Shown here: positions 18,511 through 26,320 of the stretch, piece after piece
How the letters are laid out: the number at the start of each line of letters is the position of its first letter
How positions within the stretch are numbered: the stretch's first letter is position 1
Assembly (NCBI GenBank): GCA_947259685.1
Contig: CAMYNC010000031.1
Span: 1-39,549, forward strand
Source: an uncultured Desulfuromonadales bacterium
GTDB lineage: Bacteria; Desulfobacterota; Desulfuromonadia; Desulfuromonadales; Geopsychrobacteraceae
Length of the DNA: 39,549 bases
Direction: 5' to 3'
The notes under the pieces: model-generated
What the model saw: only the letters and a program-made list of their open reading frames with translations
What the model was told of the DNA's origin: nothing
Databases searched by the model: none
Translations under genes and position numbers: made by a program

Positions 18511-19545
18511 TCAGGTGGGCGCATCCGAGCTCAGCAAAATCGCCAGCCAGCGGGTTGCATCGCTCTGTTCCAGGGCAATTTTGACGATCATTGTCAGCGG
18601 CACCGACAGCAGCATCCCGACCGGGCCAAGAATCCAGCCCCAGAACACCAACGAGATGAAGACCACCAGCGAAGACAGGTTCAGCTTGCGGCCCATCAGG
18701 CGGGGCTCGACTGCATTGCCCATGATGATGTTAACTGACAGATAAATGGCGACTACGATCAGAGCCTGGATCGGTCCCAGTTGGACAATGGTCAGCAGGA
18801 CCGCCGGGATGGCGGCGATGATTGAGCCGATGTTCGGGATGTAGTTAAGCAAAAAGGCGAGCAGTCCCCAGAGCAGCGGGTAGTCGACCCCGAGCAGGCT
18901 CAGACCGATGGCAACCACCAGACCAGTGCCGAAGCTGACCAGGGTTTTGATCGCCAGGTACTGGCGTACGCCGGTGATGAAACGTTCGAAGGAGTCCTGA
19001 GAGTTATCCGCATTCGGCAGAGCGGCGCGCAGCTTGGCAGGCATGCCGGCCGCTTCGAAAAGAATGAAGATCACCGTCAATAGAATCAAAAAGGAGTTGG
19101 TCAGCACCCCGCCCGCCCTGGCCAGCATACTGGCGGAATACTGCATCACTGCACCCGGGTCGAAGTGTTCCAGCAACAGGTCTTTGGAAACCTTTATGCC
19201 GAACTTGTCCAGGTAGTTGAGTAGGGCGACGGTCTGGCCACGCAATTTTTGCTGGTAAACAGGCAGATCGCGGGTGAAGTCGTTGACCGAGCTGCCGAGC
19301 AGGGTCAATACCAGCCCGCCGGTGAACATTACCCCGGCGATCACCAGGAGCACTGCCAGGGCGGTCGGAACCTTGCGATGCTGCAACCAAACCATGGGGC
19401 CTGCGCAGATAATGGCGATGAAAATCGCCAGCAGAAAGGGGACCAGCAGTGGCTGGGCGGTTTTTATCCCAGCGATGACAATGACCACGGCCGCCAGGGT
19501 CTGAATGACGCCGCTTCTCGCTTTTTCTGGTTTTGCTGGTGTCAT
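18511..19545 (-). CDS. AI-2E family transporter (PerM/YdiK-like membrane protein)
   Basis: The product is about 344 residues with several hydrophobic segments: two close helices at the N-terminus (VIQTLAAVVIVIAGI; LLVPFLLAIFIAIICAGP), a soluble middle part, and a C-terminal bundle. The bundle has the family signature LLWGLLAFLLNYIPNIGSIIAAIPA and GNAVEPRLMGRKLNLSSLVVFISL. Family members have been linked to AI-2 export or ion transport, but the substrate here cannot be inferred. The start is uncertain: the ATG at 19545 gives a normal family N-terminus, an ATG at 19587 adds 14 residues, and neither has a strong ribosome site. Confidence 0.88.
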   Translation of the reverse strand: MTPAKPEKARSGVIQTLAAVVIVIAGIKTAQPLLVPFLLAIFIAIICAGPMVWLQHRKVPTALAVLLVIAGVMFTGGLVLTLLGSSVNDFTRDLPVYQQKLRGQTVALLNYLDKFGIKVSKDLLLEHFDPGAVMQYSASMLARAGGVLTNSFLILLTVIFILFEAAGMPAKLRAALPNADNSQDSFERFITGVRQYLAIKTLVSFGTGLVVAIGLSLLGVDYPLLWGLLAFLLNYIPNIGSIIAAIPAVLLTIVQLGPIQALIVVAIYLSVNIIMGNAVEPRLMGRKLNLSSLVVFISLVFWGWILGPVGMLLSVPLTMIVKIALEQSDATRWLAILLSSDAPT

Positions 19546-19675
19546 GATAACCGCTGTTGGTGGCTTAAGTAAGATTGCTTTTAACATCAAACTAAAGCCT
19601 ATGGTATGCAGCTTGTCAATCTTTTAGGCGGGATGCTGGAGCTATTCGGGAACTCGTTCGTGAATCACCAGCCTG

Positions 19676-20098
19676 CTACGCGAGGGTGCAGCGTAGAAGT
19701 TTAACGCCGCTTTGAAAGCGGACATCCATTTTGTTCGGTTTGGTGGTGCCGACGATCTGTCCCAGGCCGAAAGTCGGGTGCAGGATCAGCATCCCCTCTT
19801 TCATCGGGGTTTTCATGCTGTAAGGGGTCGCATCTTCCGGGCGGATGTTTTCCAGCAACTCCTGCCACTCTCGTTGGGTTTTGGTGGCGCGGGGTTTGGC
19901 AGTCGTTGAAGTCGAACGACTACGGGCTGGTTTTTTCTCTTTTTCAGCGCGATGATTATGCACACTGCTGCAGGTGTTACATTCGACCTTGACCACCTTT
20001 TCGCCGACCATAGCGACGATGGTGTGGTTGGTGGTGTCTTTACATTTGCTACAGCGGGAGGTGATGTGATCGCCTGCCGAAAGAATCTTTGCTGACAT
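19676..20098 (-). CDS. Small zinc-ribbon protein with C-terminal CarD/KOW-like segment
   Basis: The 140-residue protein is not assigned to a named function. The N-terminus has four cysteines in two CxxC pairs (C16/C19 and C40/C43), spaced as in a zinc ribbon. A Lys/Arg/Ser/Thr-rich linker follows (about residues 50-75). The C-terminus, EGMLILHPTFGLGQIVGTTKPNKMDVRFQSGVK, resembles the small beta-barrel of CarD/TRCF RNA-polymerase-interacting domains (xVxHPxFGxGxV). A role in transcription or nucleic-acid binding is inference. AAGGAG lies before the ATG. I recall similar proteins as conserved hypotheticals in related genomes. Confidence 0.8.
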   Translation of the reverse strand: MSAKILSAGDHITSRCSKCKDTTNHTIVAMVGEKVVKVECNTCSSVHNHRAEKEKKPARSRSTSTTAKPRATKTQREWQELLENIRPEDATPYSMKTPMKEGMLILHPTFGLGQIVGTTKPNKMDVRFQSGVKLLRCTLA

Positions 20099-20254
20099 GA
20101 AATCTCCTTGGGGAAAAGGGGCTCTTTTTACCTTGCAGCCAGATTGCTGTCAATCATCTTCAGATTAAAACTATTAAGGACTCTTGCCTTCAGTCCGCCG
20201 GTCAACTATTATTAGTTGAAACTTATTTCAGTGTGAAAAATAAGGAAAAAATTT

Positions 20255-20662
20255 ATGCCTGTGATTTTCTGGAAAGATGAATACAGTGTCGGTGTTGCTG
20301 AACTGGATGGACACCATAAAAAACTGATCAGTATGATCAATGAGCTGCATCTAGCCATGAACAGTGACCGTGGCCAGAGATTGGTTAAGACGATTATCAG
20401 CGAGATGCTCGACTACGCCAGGATGCACTTCGAAATTGAAGAAGGCTATATGCGCCAGGTCGAATACCTGGGGCTGTTGGGGCATTTCCGCGAGCATGAA
20501 AACTTCGTCAACAAGGCCAGAGATTTGCAGCAGCGCAGCGAAGAGGGGGAATTTGTACTGTCCCTGGAGGTGATCCAGTTTCTCTCCGATTGGTTAAAAA
20601 CACATATCCTGGAAACCGACATGAAATACGTCCCATTGTTCAAAGAAAAGGGGCTTCGCTAG
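20255..20662 (+). CDS. Bacteriohemerythrin
   Basis: The 135-residue single-domain hemerythrin probably binds O2 at a non-heme di-iron site in the cytoplasm. The ligand set is complete: H21 in LDGHHKKL, H58 and E62 in HFEIEEGYM, H77 and H81 in HFREHENF, and H117 and D122 in HILETDMKY. There is no signal peptide and no fused chemoreceptor domain. AAGGAAAAA precedes the ATG. It is monocistronic between a divergent zinc-ribbon gene and a convergent msrB. In anaerobes such proteins are commonly linked to oxygen sensing or scavenging. Confidence 0.94.
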   Translation: MPVIFWKDEYSVGVAELDGHHKKLISMINELHLAMNSDRGQRLVKTIISEMLDYARMHFEIEEGYMRQVEYLGLLGHFREHENFVNKARDLQQRSEEGEFVLSLEVIQFLSDWLKTHILETDMKYVPLFKEKGLR

Positions 20663-20718
20663 GCTGTGCACCCAGGCCTTGTCGCTATAGACGCTAACGG
20701 GTCGGACGTCAGGTCGGT

Positions 20719-21117
20719 CTATTCCTCTGCTTCAAACCGCAACGAAGCCGAATTTATGCAGTAGCGCAGCCCGGTCGGCTCGGGGCCATCGCTGAAAACG
20801 TGCCCTAAGTGGGCATCGCAGCGGGCGCAGAGTACTTCGGTGCGAACCGTGAAATGGCTGCGATCTTCAAGTTGGCTAATATTCTCCTTGGCGACCGGTT
20901 GAAAAAAACTCGGCCAGCCCGAACCGGAATCGAACTTAGCGGCAGAGGGGAACAGCTGCAACCCGCAGCAGACACAGTGGTAAGTGCCTGTTTCATGGTG
21001 ATCCCAGTAGCGACCGCTGAAGGCCCGCTCGGTGCCCGCCTCACGGGCGACCCGGTATTCCTCTTCACTCAACTGTTGCCGCCAGTCTTCCTCAGAGCGG
21101 ATATCTTTATTGATCAT
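20719..21117 (-). CDS. msrB: Peptide-methionine (R)-S-oxide reductase
   Basis: MsrB reduces methionine-R-sulfoxide in oxidised proteins. The 132-residue product has the zinc site C48xxC51 (CVCC) and C97xxC100 (CARC), [21 protein letters not shown] and the catalytic Cys120 in [11 protein letters not shown]. The resolving Cys used by some MsrB proteins is not obvious. I chose the ATG at 21117 because AAGGA precedes it and the sequence starts in typical fashion; an upstream start would add 12 unrelated residues. Its neighbour is hemerythrin, which fits an oxygen/oxidative stress neighbourhood. Confidence 0.95.
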   Translation of the reverse strand: MINKDIRSEEDWRQQLSEEEYRVAREAGTERAFSGRYWDHHETGTYHCVCCGLQLFPSAAKFDSGSGWPSFFQPVAKENISQLEDRSHFTVRTEVLCARCDAHLGHVFSDGPEPTGLRYCINSASLRFEAEE

Positions 21118-21214
21118 CGTCCTTGCCTTTTCCTTTGAAGTGAGCGCAGCCAAAGCGATTGCGCCTCTGATTTCATGCTACCGGGACAGCCCTGCCCAAA
21201 GCAAGAGGGGTGGC

Positions 21215-22312
21215 TCAGTCGGGTTTATAAACCTGTCGCTGGATCTCTTCAGGTCGTAAGGGGCGTGGTGTGGTGTGCGGTGGAATTTGCAGAAGTTGTG
21301 TTCCTTGCGGCGGTTGCAGCTCGCGGTAGAGCTCATGGTGGCGACGGCTGTAGGTTTTTGACAGGTGCATCGGCAGAAAAAAGCTTGGCCTCAGCTGCTG
21401 CAGCAGCCAGTTGACGTCTTCGGTACACAGGTGAAAAGATTCGCGGGCCCGGGCTTTGCCTTCCCGGAGAAAAGTGGTTTCACAGATCAATAGATCAACG
21501 CCCTTTAGCAGGGTGCAGATTTTCTGCCGATTGCCGGTGGTAAAGCCGAGATCACTGACATAGCCGATGGTGTTCGAGGGTTGCGGCCGGCCGATCTCTC
21601 GGCAAAGCTGCGGCACATCTTCGATCAAATGTTCTTCCGGCCCGACCTCTCCCAGTCGGAGCACCGGCAAGGGTGCGGTTGACTGCGGTTCTTGAAAAAA
21701 GCGCCGTTTCAGTTCCCGAATCCAGGGCCCAGGTACCAGTTGTAGATGCGCCAATTTTTGCTCATCGATCAAAAAAGCGGGCTTTTCAGTGACGCGGAAG
21801 ATCAGCGAAGGGACGCGGTGATCACAGGTTTCCGCGGCAACGCTCAGCTGAGCATTTTCAAAAATCAATCGGTTCAGGCGAGGCTGTTCGGCGAGAGGCT
21901 GGCGCTTGAACCCCTGTGGACCGGAAAGCAGCGCCGAACGGATCAGCTCAGGATGGACATCATGAGCTCGGTAACTGCCCCAGAAGTCTTCCGCCAGGTT
22001 CCAGTCGTAAGCGGCCAGGCGTTTTTCCAGTTTGTCGGTAATACCGGGAGGCCCAAACAGGTCGACGACTTTGCTTGAAGCGTGCAGATGGCGGGTGAAA
22101 CTGTCGATTCCCAACCAGTGGTCCATGTGCCCATGACTGATAAAAATGGCATCGATGCTGGTCAGTACCCGCTTGGCCAGCTGATGAATCTGGCCACAAT
22201 CGAACAACAGGCTGCTGCCGGTCGGGCGCACCCGCAGCAACAGGATCGGGTCGTCGAGCAGCCCGGAGAAGAAGGTCGGTTCCAGATTGCGAAAGGGAAA
22301 GCGGACGCTCAT
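21215..22312 (-). CDS. Metallo-beta-lactamase fold hydrolase, RNase Z-like
   Basis: The 365-residue protein carries the MBL metal motif SHGHMDHW (H60, H62, D64, H65), a DCDHRVPSLIF-type second element (AETCDHRVPSLIFRV), VSDLGFT, CETTFL and a late FLPMHLSKTYSRRH histidine. This order resembles the RNase Z/ElaC group of tRNA 3'-processing enzymes, but it lacks their usual N-terminus and has a 60-residue insert. It may act on another phosphodiester (inference). It lies between msrB and an EAL-like/HDOD gene on the same strand, with a 31-base gap to the latter's stop. Confidence 0.8.
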   Translation of the reverse strand: MSVRFPFRNLEPTFFSGLLDDPILLLRVRPTGSSLLFDCGQIHQLAKRVLTSIDAIFISHGHMDHWLGIDSFTRHLHASSKVVDLFGPPGITDKLEKRLAAYDWNLAEDFWGSYRAHDVHPELIRSALLSGPQGFKRQPLAEQPRLNRLIFENAQLSVAAETCDHRVPSLIFRVTEKPAFLIDEQKLAHLQLVPGPWIRELKRRFFQEPQSTAPLPVLRLGEVGPEEHLIEDVPQLCREIGRPQPSNTIGYVSDLGFTTGNRQKICTLLKGVDLLICETTFLREGKARARESFHLCTEDVNWLLQQLRPSFFLPMHLSKTYSRRHHELYRELQPPQGTQLLQIPPHTTPRPLRPEEIQRQVYKPD

Positions 22313-22343
22313 GCTGCCGCCCTTTCTATTGCTGTCGGCCTGG

Positions 22344-23555
22344 CTACAATTTATAGACGTCGTAGGCCCAGGTGACGGCGTCTTTGTAGGCTTCGGCGAG
22401 CTGGGTCTCCTCGAGGTTCAGCTCAGCGCAGATTTCGCTGACCTGATCCCATTCGGCCTGATCGTAGGTGGAAATCAGCTTGAGAAGCAGGTTGAACTTG
22501 CCCGGCTCACCGAGCAGGGCCGCCTGAATATCCTCTTCCACGGTGATCTCATTTAAGATCTCATCCAGCGGTCGCGACATGATGACATCGAGCAGCGAAA
22601 ACAGACCCATCAAAAACATGTCGGAACGGCGCTCTTCTACGCCGAGGGGTGCTGCCAACTGTTCGCAGAATCTGGCTCGCATCAGCGAGCTGACCACCAG
22701 CTCGGCTGGCTTGCCTTCAGCCATCGACGAGATCGATAGTAGCGAAACCCAAGAGCGGATTTCACGGATGCCGAGCAACGAAAGCGCCTGCAGGATATTG
22801 GTCACTTTGTGGCGCAGAGCAAAGGCCGCGGAATTGATCAATTTGAGAAGTTTGTAGGACAGGGACACCTCGCTCTGGATGGTTTGGGCGAGTTTTTTAA
22901 ATTCGACATCATCGGAGTGGACGTCCTTCAGGATGCGCAGGAATTGCAGCTTGTTGGTGGGGATGTCCTTGCGCGAAACGATCACCGGTTTGGCAAAGAA
23001 ATAGCCCTGAAACAGCTGGTAGCCCATCTGTTTCGCCTGTTCATAAACCTCGTGGGTTTCGACTTTTTCCGCCAGCATGCGGATGCCGCGGGGAATAAAC
23101 ATTTTCGCCAGCTGCTCCTGCTCTTCGACATCGCTAAGCAGAAAATCGACCTTGATAATATCCGCTAACTCCAGCAGCGGCTCGTAGTTTTTCTGATAAA
23201 CAAAATCGTCCAGCGCCAGAATGTAGCCTTGTTCTTTGAGGCGTTTACAGGCGGCTATGACTTCAGCATCCGGCTCGACATGCTCAAGAATTTCGATGAC
23301 TGCCCGTTCTTTCGGCAGCACGGTCATGTAATCTTCCAGCAGCACCTTGCGCGTACAGTTGATAAACGCCTTAGCGTTGCCGGTCATTTCATTCAGGCCG
23401 AACAGCAGTGCACTGTTGGCAATAACACTGGCCGCTGCATGGTCGGCATCATCGCAATCAAAATAATTATGTAATCCGGAGCGGAACAGCAGTTCGTAGG
23501 CATAAACGCGCCCTTTGGTATCAAATATCGGCTGGCGGGCAATAAAATGTTCCAA
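22344..23555 (-). CDS. EAL-like/HDOD signalling protein (YuxH type)
   Basis: The 403-residue protein has an N-terminal EAL-like domain (about 1-190) followed by an HDOD domain (about 200-390). The EAL signature itself is replaced by YELLFR (residues 19-24), and other catalytic motifs are altered (ALDDF, KVDFLL, AEKVET, QGYFFAKP). Cyclic-di-GMP hydrolysis is therefore doubtful and a binding or structural role is more likely (inference). The HDOD part shows LSYKLLKLINSAAFALR and ALSLLGIREIRSW. Such proteins are common in delta-proteobacteria. It is transcribed away from the triheme cytochrome gene across a 204-base shared promoter region. Confidence 0.9.
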   Translation of the reverse strand: MEHFIARQPIFDTKGRVYAYELLFRSGLHNYFDCDDADHAAASVIANSALLFGLNEMTGNAKAFINCTRKVLLEDYMTVLPKERAVIEILEHVEPDAEVIAACKRLKEQGYILALDDFVYQKNYEPLLELADIIKVDFLLSDVEEQEQLAKMFIPRGIRMLAEKVETHEVYEQAKQMGYQLFQGYFFAKPVIVSRKDIPTNKLQFLRILKDVHSDDVEFKKLAQTIQSEVSLSYKLLKLINSAAFALRHKVTNILQALSLLGIREIRSWVSLLSISSMAEGKPAELVVSSLMRARFCEQLAAPLGVEERRSDMFLMGLFSLLDVIMSRPLDEILNEITVEEDIQAALLGEPGKFNLLLKLISTYDQAEWDQVSEICAELNLEETQLAEAYKDAVTWAYDVYKL

Positions 23556-23660
23556 GATAAACTCTCCTGAAAAGTGACAGGTGTAATCCCATTTTGAGCT
23601 GCAGATAAATAGTACCTCATTTTTCCAGCATGCCCAATTATTCTAATGGAATTCCAGCAG

Positions 23661-23694
23661 TTGACCTGCGCAAATGAATCGGATAACTTATCCG
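23661..23694 (+). promoter_or_regulatory. Promoter of triheme cytochrome gene with palindrome over the -10
   Basis: TTGACC (23661-23666) and TAACTT (23684-23689) are spaced by 17 bases. A perfect 15-base palindrome, CGGATAA-C-TTATCCG (23680-23694), covers the -10 box. This is a plausible operator for a dimeric repressor; the regulator is unknown. A second imperfect hairpin (TCGGAGCC/GGTTCCGA) lies downstream in the leader near 23707-23731. Confidence 0.5.
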
Positions 23695-23759
23695 GTAATC
23701 AATGTTTCGGAGCCTAGCGAGCGGTTCCGAGTCTAATCCTCAAACGACAGGGTGAAAAA

Positions 23760-24077
23760 ATGAAAAAAATGCTGTTATTGATGACTGTAATGATCTTCTG
23801 TGGAGTGACCGCTGCGGTTGCCGTACCGGCGGGCCGAACCCTTGAATTTGGCAAGAGCCCGATGGGAACGGTAAAGTTCTCCGGCAAGGTGCACAAGGAT
23901 GCCGGGGTCAAATGCAAGGAATGTCATAACTCCGAGATGTTCCCGAAGATGAAGCAGGGAACCGTCGAAATCAAGATGGCAGAAATCTACGATGGCAAGC
24001 TCTGTGGTGTTTGTCATAACGGTCAGCGGGCTTTCGAAGCCAAAGCAAATTGTAACCGTTGTCACGTCAAGGAATAG
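23760..24077 (+). CDS. Periplasmic c7-type triheme cytochrome
   Basis: The 105-residue precursor has a signal peptide (about residues 1-21, MKKMLLLMTVMIFCGVTAAVA) and three CxxCH heme sites: C52-H56 (CKECH), C82-H86 (CGVCH) and C98-H102 (CNRCH). The pattern around them (SPMGTVKFSGKVHKDAGVKCKECH, CHNGQRAFEAKANCNRCH) fits the small c7/c3-like triheme class that carries electrons in the periplasm of metal- and sulfur-reducing delta-proteobacteria. It is not a close PpcA look-alike. AGGGTG precedes the ATG. It is monocistronic, with its own promoter and a strong terminator. Confidence 0.93.
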   Translation: MKKMLLLMTVMIFCGVTAAVAVPAGRTLEFGKSPMGTVKFSGKVHKDAGVKCKECHNSEMFPKMKQGTVEIKMAEIYDGKLCGVCHNGQRAFEAKANCNRCHVKE

Positions 24078-24100
24078 GCTGTTTTCGTTCAGAACTCTTC

Positions 24101-24132
24101 AAAAAAGCCTGCAGCTTGCTGCAGGCTTTTTT
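24101..24132 (+). terminator. Intrinsic terminator of the triheme cytochrome gene
   Basis: The perfect 14-bp stem AAAAAAGCCTGCAG (24101-24114) and CTGCAGGCTTTTTT (24119-24132) has a CTTG loop. Because both A- and T-runs are present it can work in both directions. Confidence 0.93.
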
Positions 24133-24297
24133 GCGTTTGTTGTATGAATAGAAAAGGCTGAAGACCTCCTCAGTCAGTCCGCTGTGGAACCTTATGAGTC
24201 GCATTTGTTAATTGGCAGAAATCCAGTTGAAAAACTTTGCTTGGCGCATAACCTGCATAAATTCAAAGGGATAATCGATTGTCAGGAAGGATAGCAG

Positions 24298-26055
24298 ATG
24301 TCGGATGCGCCAACTGGAAAAGATTTAATTGAGAGTTTTTTCACCCAGGCTGCTGTGCGGTTGGAACGGCTCTATAACCCAGAGCAGGTTGCATCTTTGC
24401 TGCTGGAGCTACAGCAGGAACTGGAGTCTTTCTCCCCGCCCGATGTTGTTGACCCGGCCTGCCGGTTGTGGAGTCAGGAAGATGTCATTCTGATCAGCTA
24501 CGGCGATTCGATCCGCAGCAACGACCAGCCTCCACTGGAGACTCTTTGCCGGTTTTTTGAGCAGCGCCTGGCCGGATTGATCAGTACCGTACACCTGCTA
24601 CCATTTTTCCCGTTCAGCTCGGACGATGGTTTTGCCGTCATCGATTATCTGCAGGTCAATCCCGAACTGGGGGATTGGCCGCAGATCGCTGAACTGAACC
24701 GATCCTTCGATCTGATGGTCGATCTGGTTATCAATCACCTTTCCAGTCAACATCGCTGGTTTCAGCAATTTTTGCGTAATGCCGAACCGGGGCGTGACTA
24801 CTTTATCACCCCGCCTGAAGATGTCGATCTTGCTCAGGTGGTCAGGCCCAGGCAATCACCGTTGTTAACCGAGGTGGAAACCGAGGCCGGCCCGCGCAAG
24901 GTCTGGACAACCTTCAGCGCCGACCAGGTGGATGTCGACTTTTCCAATCCCCAGGTGTTGCTGGAATATGTTCGGATTTTGCTGTTCTACCTGCAACAGG
25001 GGGCGCGCTTTATCCGACTGGATGCGGTGGCCTTTCTCTGGAAAGAGTGGGGTACCAGTTGCCTGAATCTGCCGCAGACTCATGAGATCGTCAAACTGCT
25101 GCGCGAACTGCTCGGCGCAGTGGCGCCGCAGACGGTCTTGTTGACCGAAACCAACCTGCCGCATCATCAGAACCTCAGTTACTTTGGTGATAGCGACGAA
25201 GCGCACATGATATACCAGTTCAGCCTGGCGCCGCTGCTGCTGCATGGGCTTTACCGCGGCACCAGCAGCTACCTTTGCGACTGGGCCCGAACCCGCTGCA
25301 ATGCTCCTCCCGGTTGTACCTTCCTCAATTTTACCGCCTCCCACGATGGCGTCGGTATGCGCCCTGTCGAAGGTCTGTTGCCCCAGGGCGAAATCGATCT
25401 GCTGCTCAAGGGGATGGAAAAATTCGGCGGCCTGATCAGTTATAAAAAAAATGCCGACGGCAGCAAGAGTCCCTATGAAATCAATATCGGCTATTTCGAT
25501 GCCCTCAAGGGGACCTGGATGGGTGAGGATTGCTGGCAGATTGCGCGTTTCCTGCTGGCGCAGACCCTGATGATCGGCTTGCGCGGGATTCCGGCGCTGT
25601 ATCTTCACTCTTTGCTGGCGACACCGAATTATACCGAAGGGGTAGAACGAAGCGGTCGGGCGCGGACCATCAATCGGCGCAGTTGGCAGTTGGCGGACCT
25701 GGAAGAAATTCTGGCTGACGAACAGTCACCGCAGACGATCGTTTTTAACGAACTGCGCCGGCGGCTGAAAATTCGCCGTGAGCAGCCGGCTTTTCACCCC
25801 GATGCCAAGCAGGAGATTCTCTATCTGGGTGAAAGCCTGTTCGGCTTCTGGCGGACCAGTCTGGATGGCCAGCAACGGATTTTCGCGGTGCATAACCTGA
25901 CCGACCAGCCGCACATCCTTTATTTGGATGAGGCGCTGGATAACCAGTTTCCCGGGCGCTGGGTGGGGCTGTTGACCGGAGAGCTGGTGACCAGTGAGCG
26001 GGGAATGATCGGTTTGCCGCCTTATCATGTGTTGTGGTTGGCGAAGGAAGAGTAG
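24298..26055 (+). CDS. GH13 sugar phosphorylase, probable glucosylglycerate phosphorylase
   Basis: The 585-residue GH13 subfamily-18-like enzyme of the sucrose phosphorylase group lies in the cytoplasm and has no signal peptide. The catalytic triad is visible: nucleophile Asp242 (RLDAVAFLW), acid/base Glu284 (LLTETN) and Asp350 (ASHDGVGMRP). Other landmarks are LLPFFPFSSDDGF and DLVINHLSSQH. Members of this group phosphorolyse sucrose, glucosylglycerol or glucosylglycerate. The neighbours gpgS, gpgP and a glycerate kinase make glucosylglycerate the most likely substrate, giving glucose-1-phosphate and glycerate (inference from context). AAGGA precedes the ATG, and TTGAAA with a weak -10 lies about 70 bases upstream. 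It faces the three biosynthetic genes convergently. Confidence 0.88.
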   Translation: MSDAPTGKDLIESFFTQAAVRLERLYNPEQVASLLLELQQELESFSPPDVVDPACRLWSQEDVILISYGDSIRSNDQPPLETLCRFFEQRLAGLISTVHLLPFFPFSSDDGFAVIDYLQVNPELGDWPQIAELNRSFDLMVDLVINHLSSQHRWFQQFLRNAEPGRDYFITPPEDVDLAQVVRPRQSPLLTEVETEAGPRKVWTTFSADQVDVDFSNPQVLLEYVRILLFYLQQGARFIRLDAVAFLWKEWGTSCLNLPQTHEIVKLLRELLGAVAPQTVLLTETNLPHHQNLSYFGDSDEAHMIYQFSLAPLLLHGLYRGTSSYLCDWARTRCNAPPGCTFLNFTASHDGVGMRPVEGLLPQGEIDLLLKGMEKFGGLISYKKNADGSKSPYEINIGYFDALKGTWMGEDCWQIARFLLAQTLMIGLRGIPALYLHSLLATPNYTEGVERSGRARTINRRSWQLADLEEILADEQSPQTIVFNELRRRLKIRREQPAFHPDAKQEILYLGESLFGFWRTSLDGQQRIFAVHNLTDQPHILYLDEALDNQFPGRWVGLLTGELVTSERGMIGLPPYHVLWLAKEE

Positions 26056-26097
26056 ATGGTTTTTTGTTTTTCAATTTGAAGAGTGAAAATCTAAACC

Positions 26098-26314
26098 GCG
26101 GGGTCGCGGCCCCGCACGCCGTCTTACTCTTTTGTCTCGCCACAAAAGAGCAAGCAGAAAAGGGCGCCCGACCTCCTTGCCCTGCGGGTTCCCTCCACGG
26201 CAGGGTTTCAAGGCGCGCTCGCAAAACTCGCCTGCGGCTCAAACATTCCTCGCTCAATCGCCTTGAAACCCTACCGTTCCGGCGGCGTCACACGGGGGAG
26301 GGGCTTCCCTTTTG
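26098..26314. repeat. Structured non-coding element with nested inverted repeats, probable interspersed repeat
   Basis: The gap between the phosphorylase gene and gpgS holds three nested or adjacent inverted repeats. GCGGGG/CCCCGC lies at 26098-26115. CTCTTTTGT/ACAAAAGAG with a 6-base loop lies at 26128-26150. An 18-base pair, CGGCAGGGTTTCAAGGCG (26198-26215) and its near-exact complement (26259-26276), has one mismatch. AAAAGGG and CCCTTTT (26157-26163, 26308-26314) bracket it. From memory this sequence type recurs between genes in proteobacterial genomes and is sometimes mis-called as a small Arg/Pro-rich protein; I cannot verify that here. It may also serve as a terminator for the two convergent genes. 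Confidence 0.55.
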
Positions 26315-26320
26315 TGGAGA

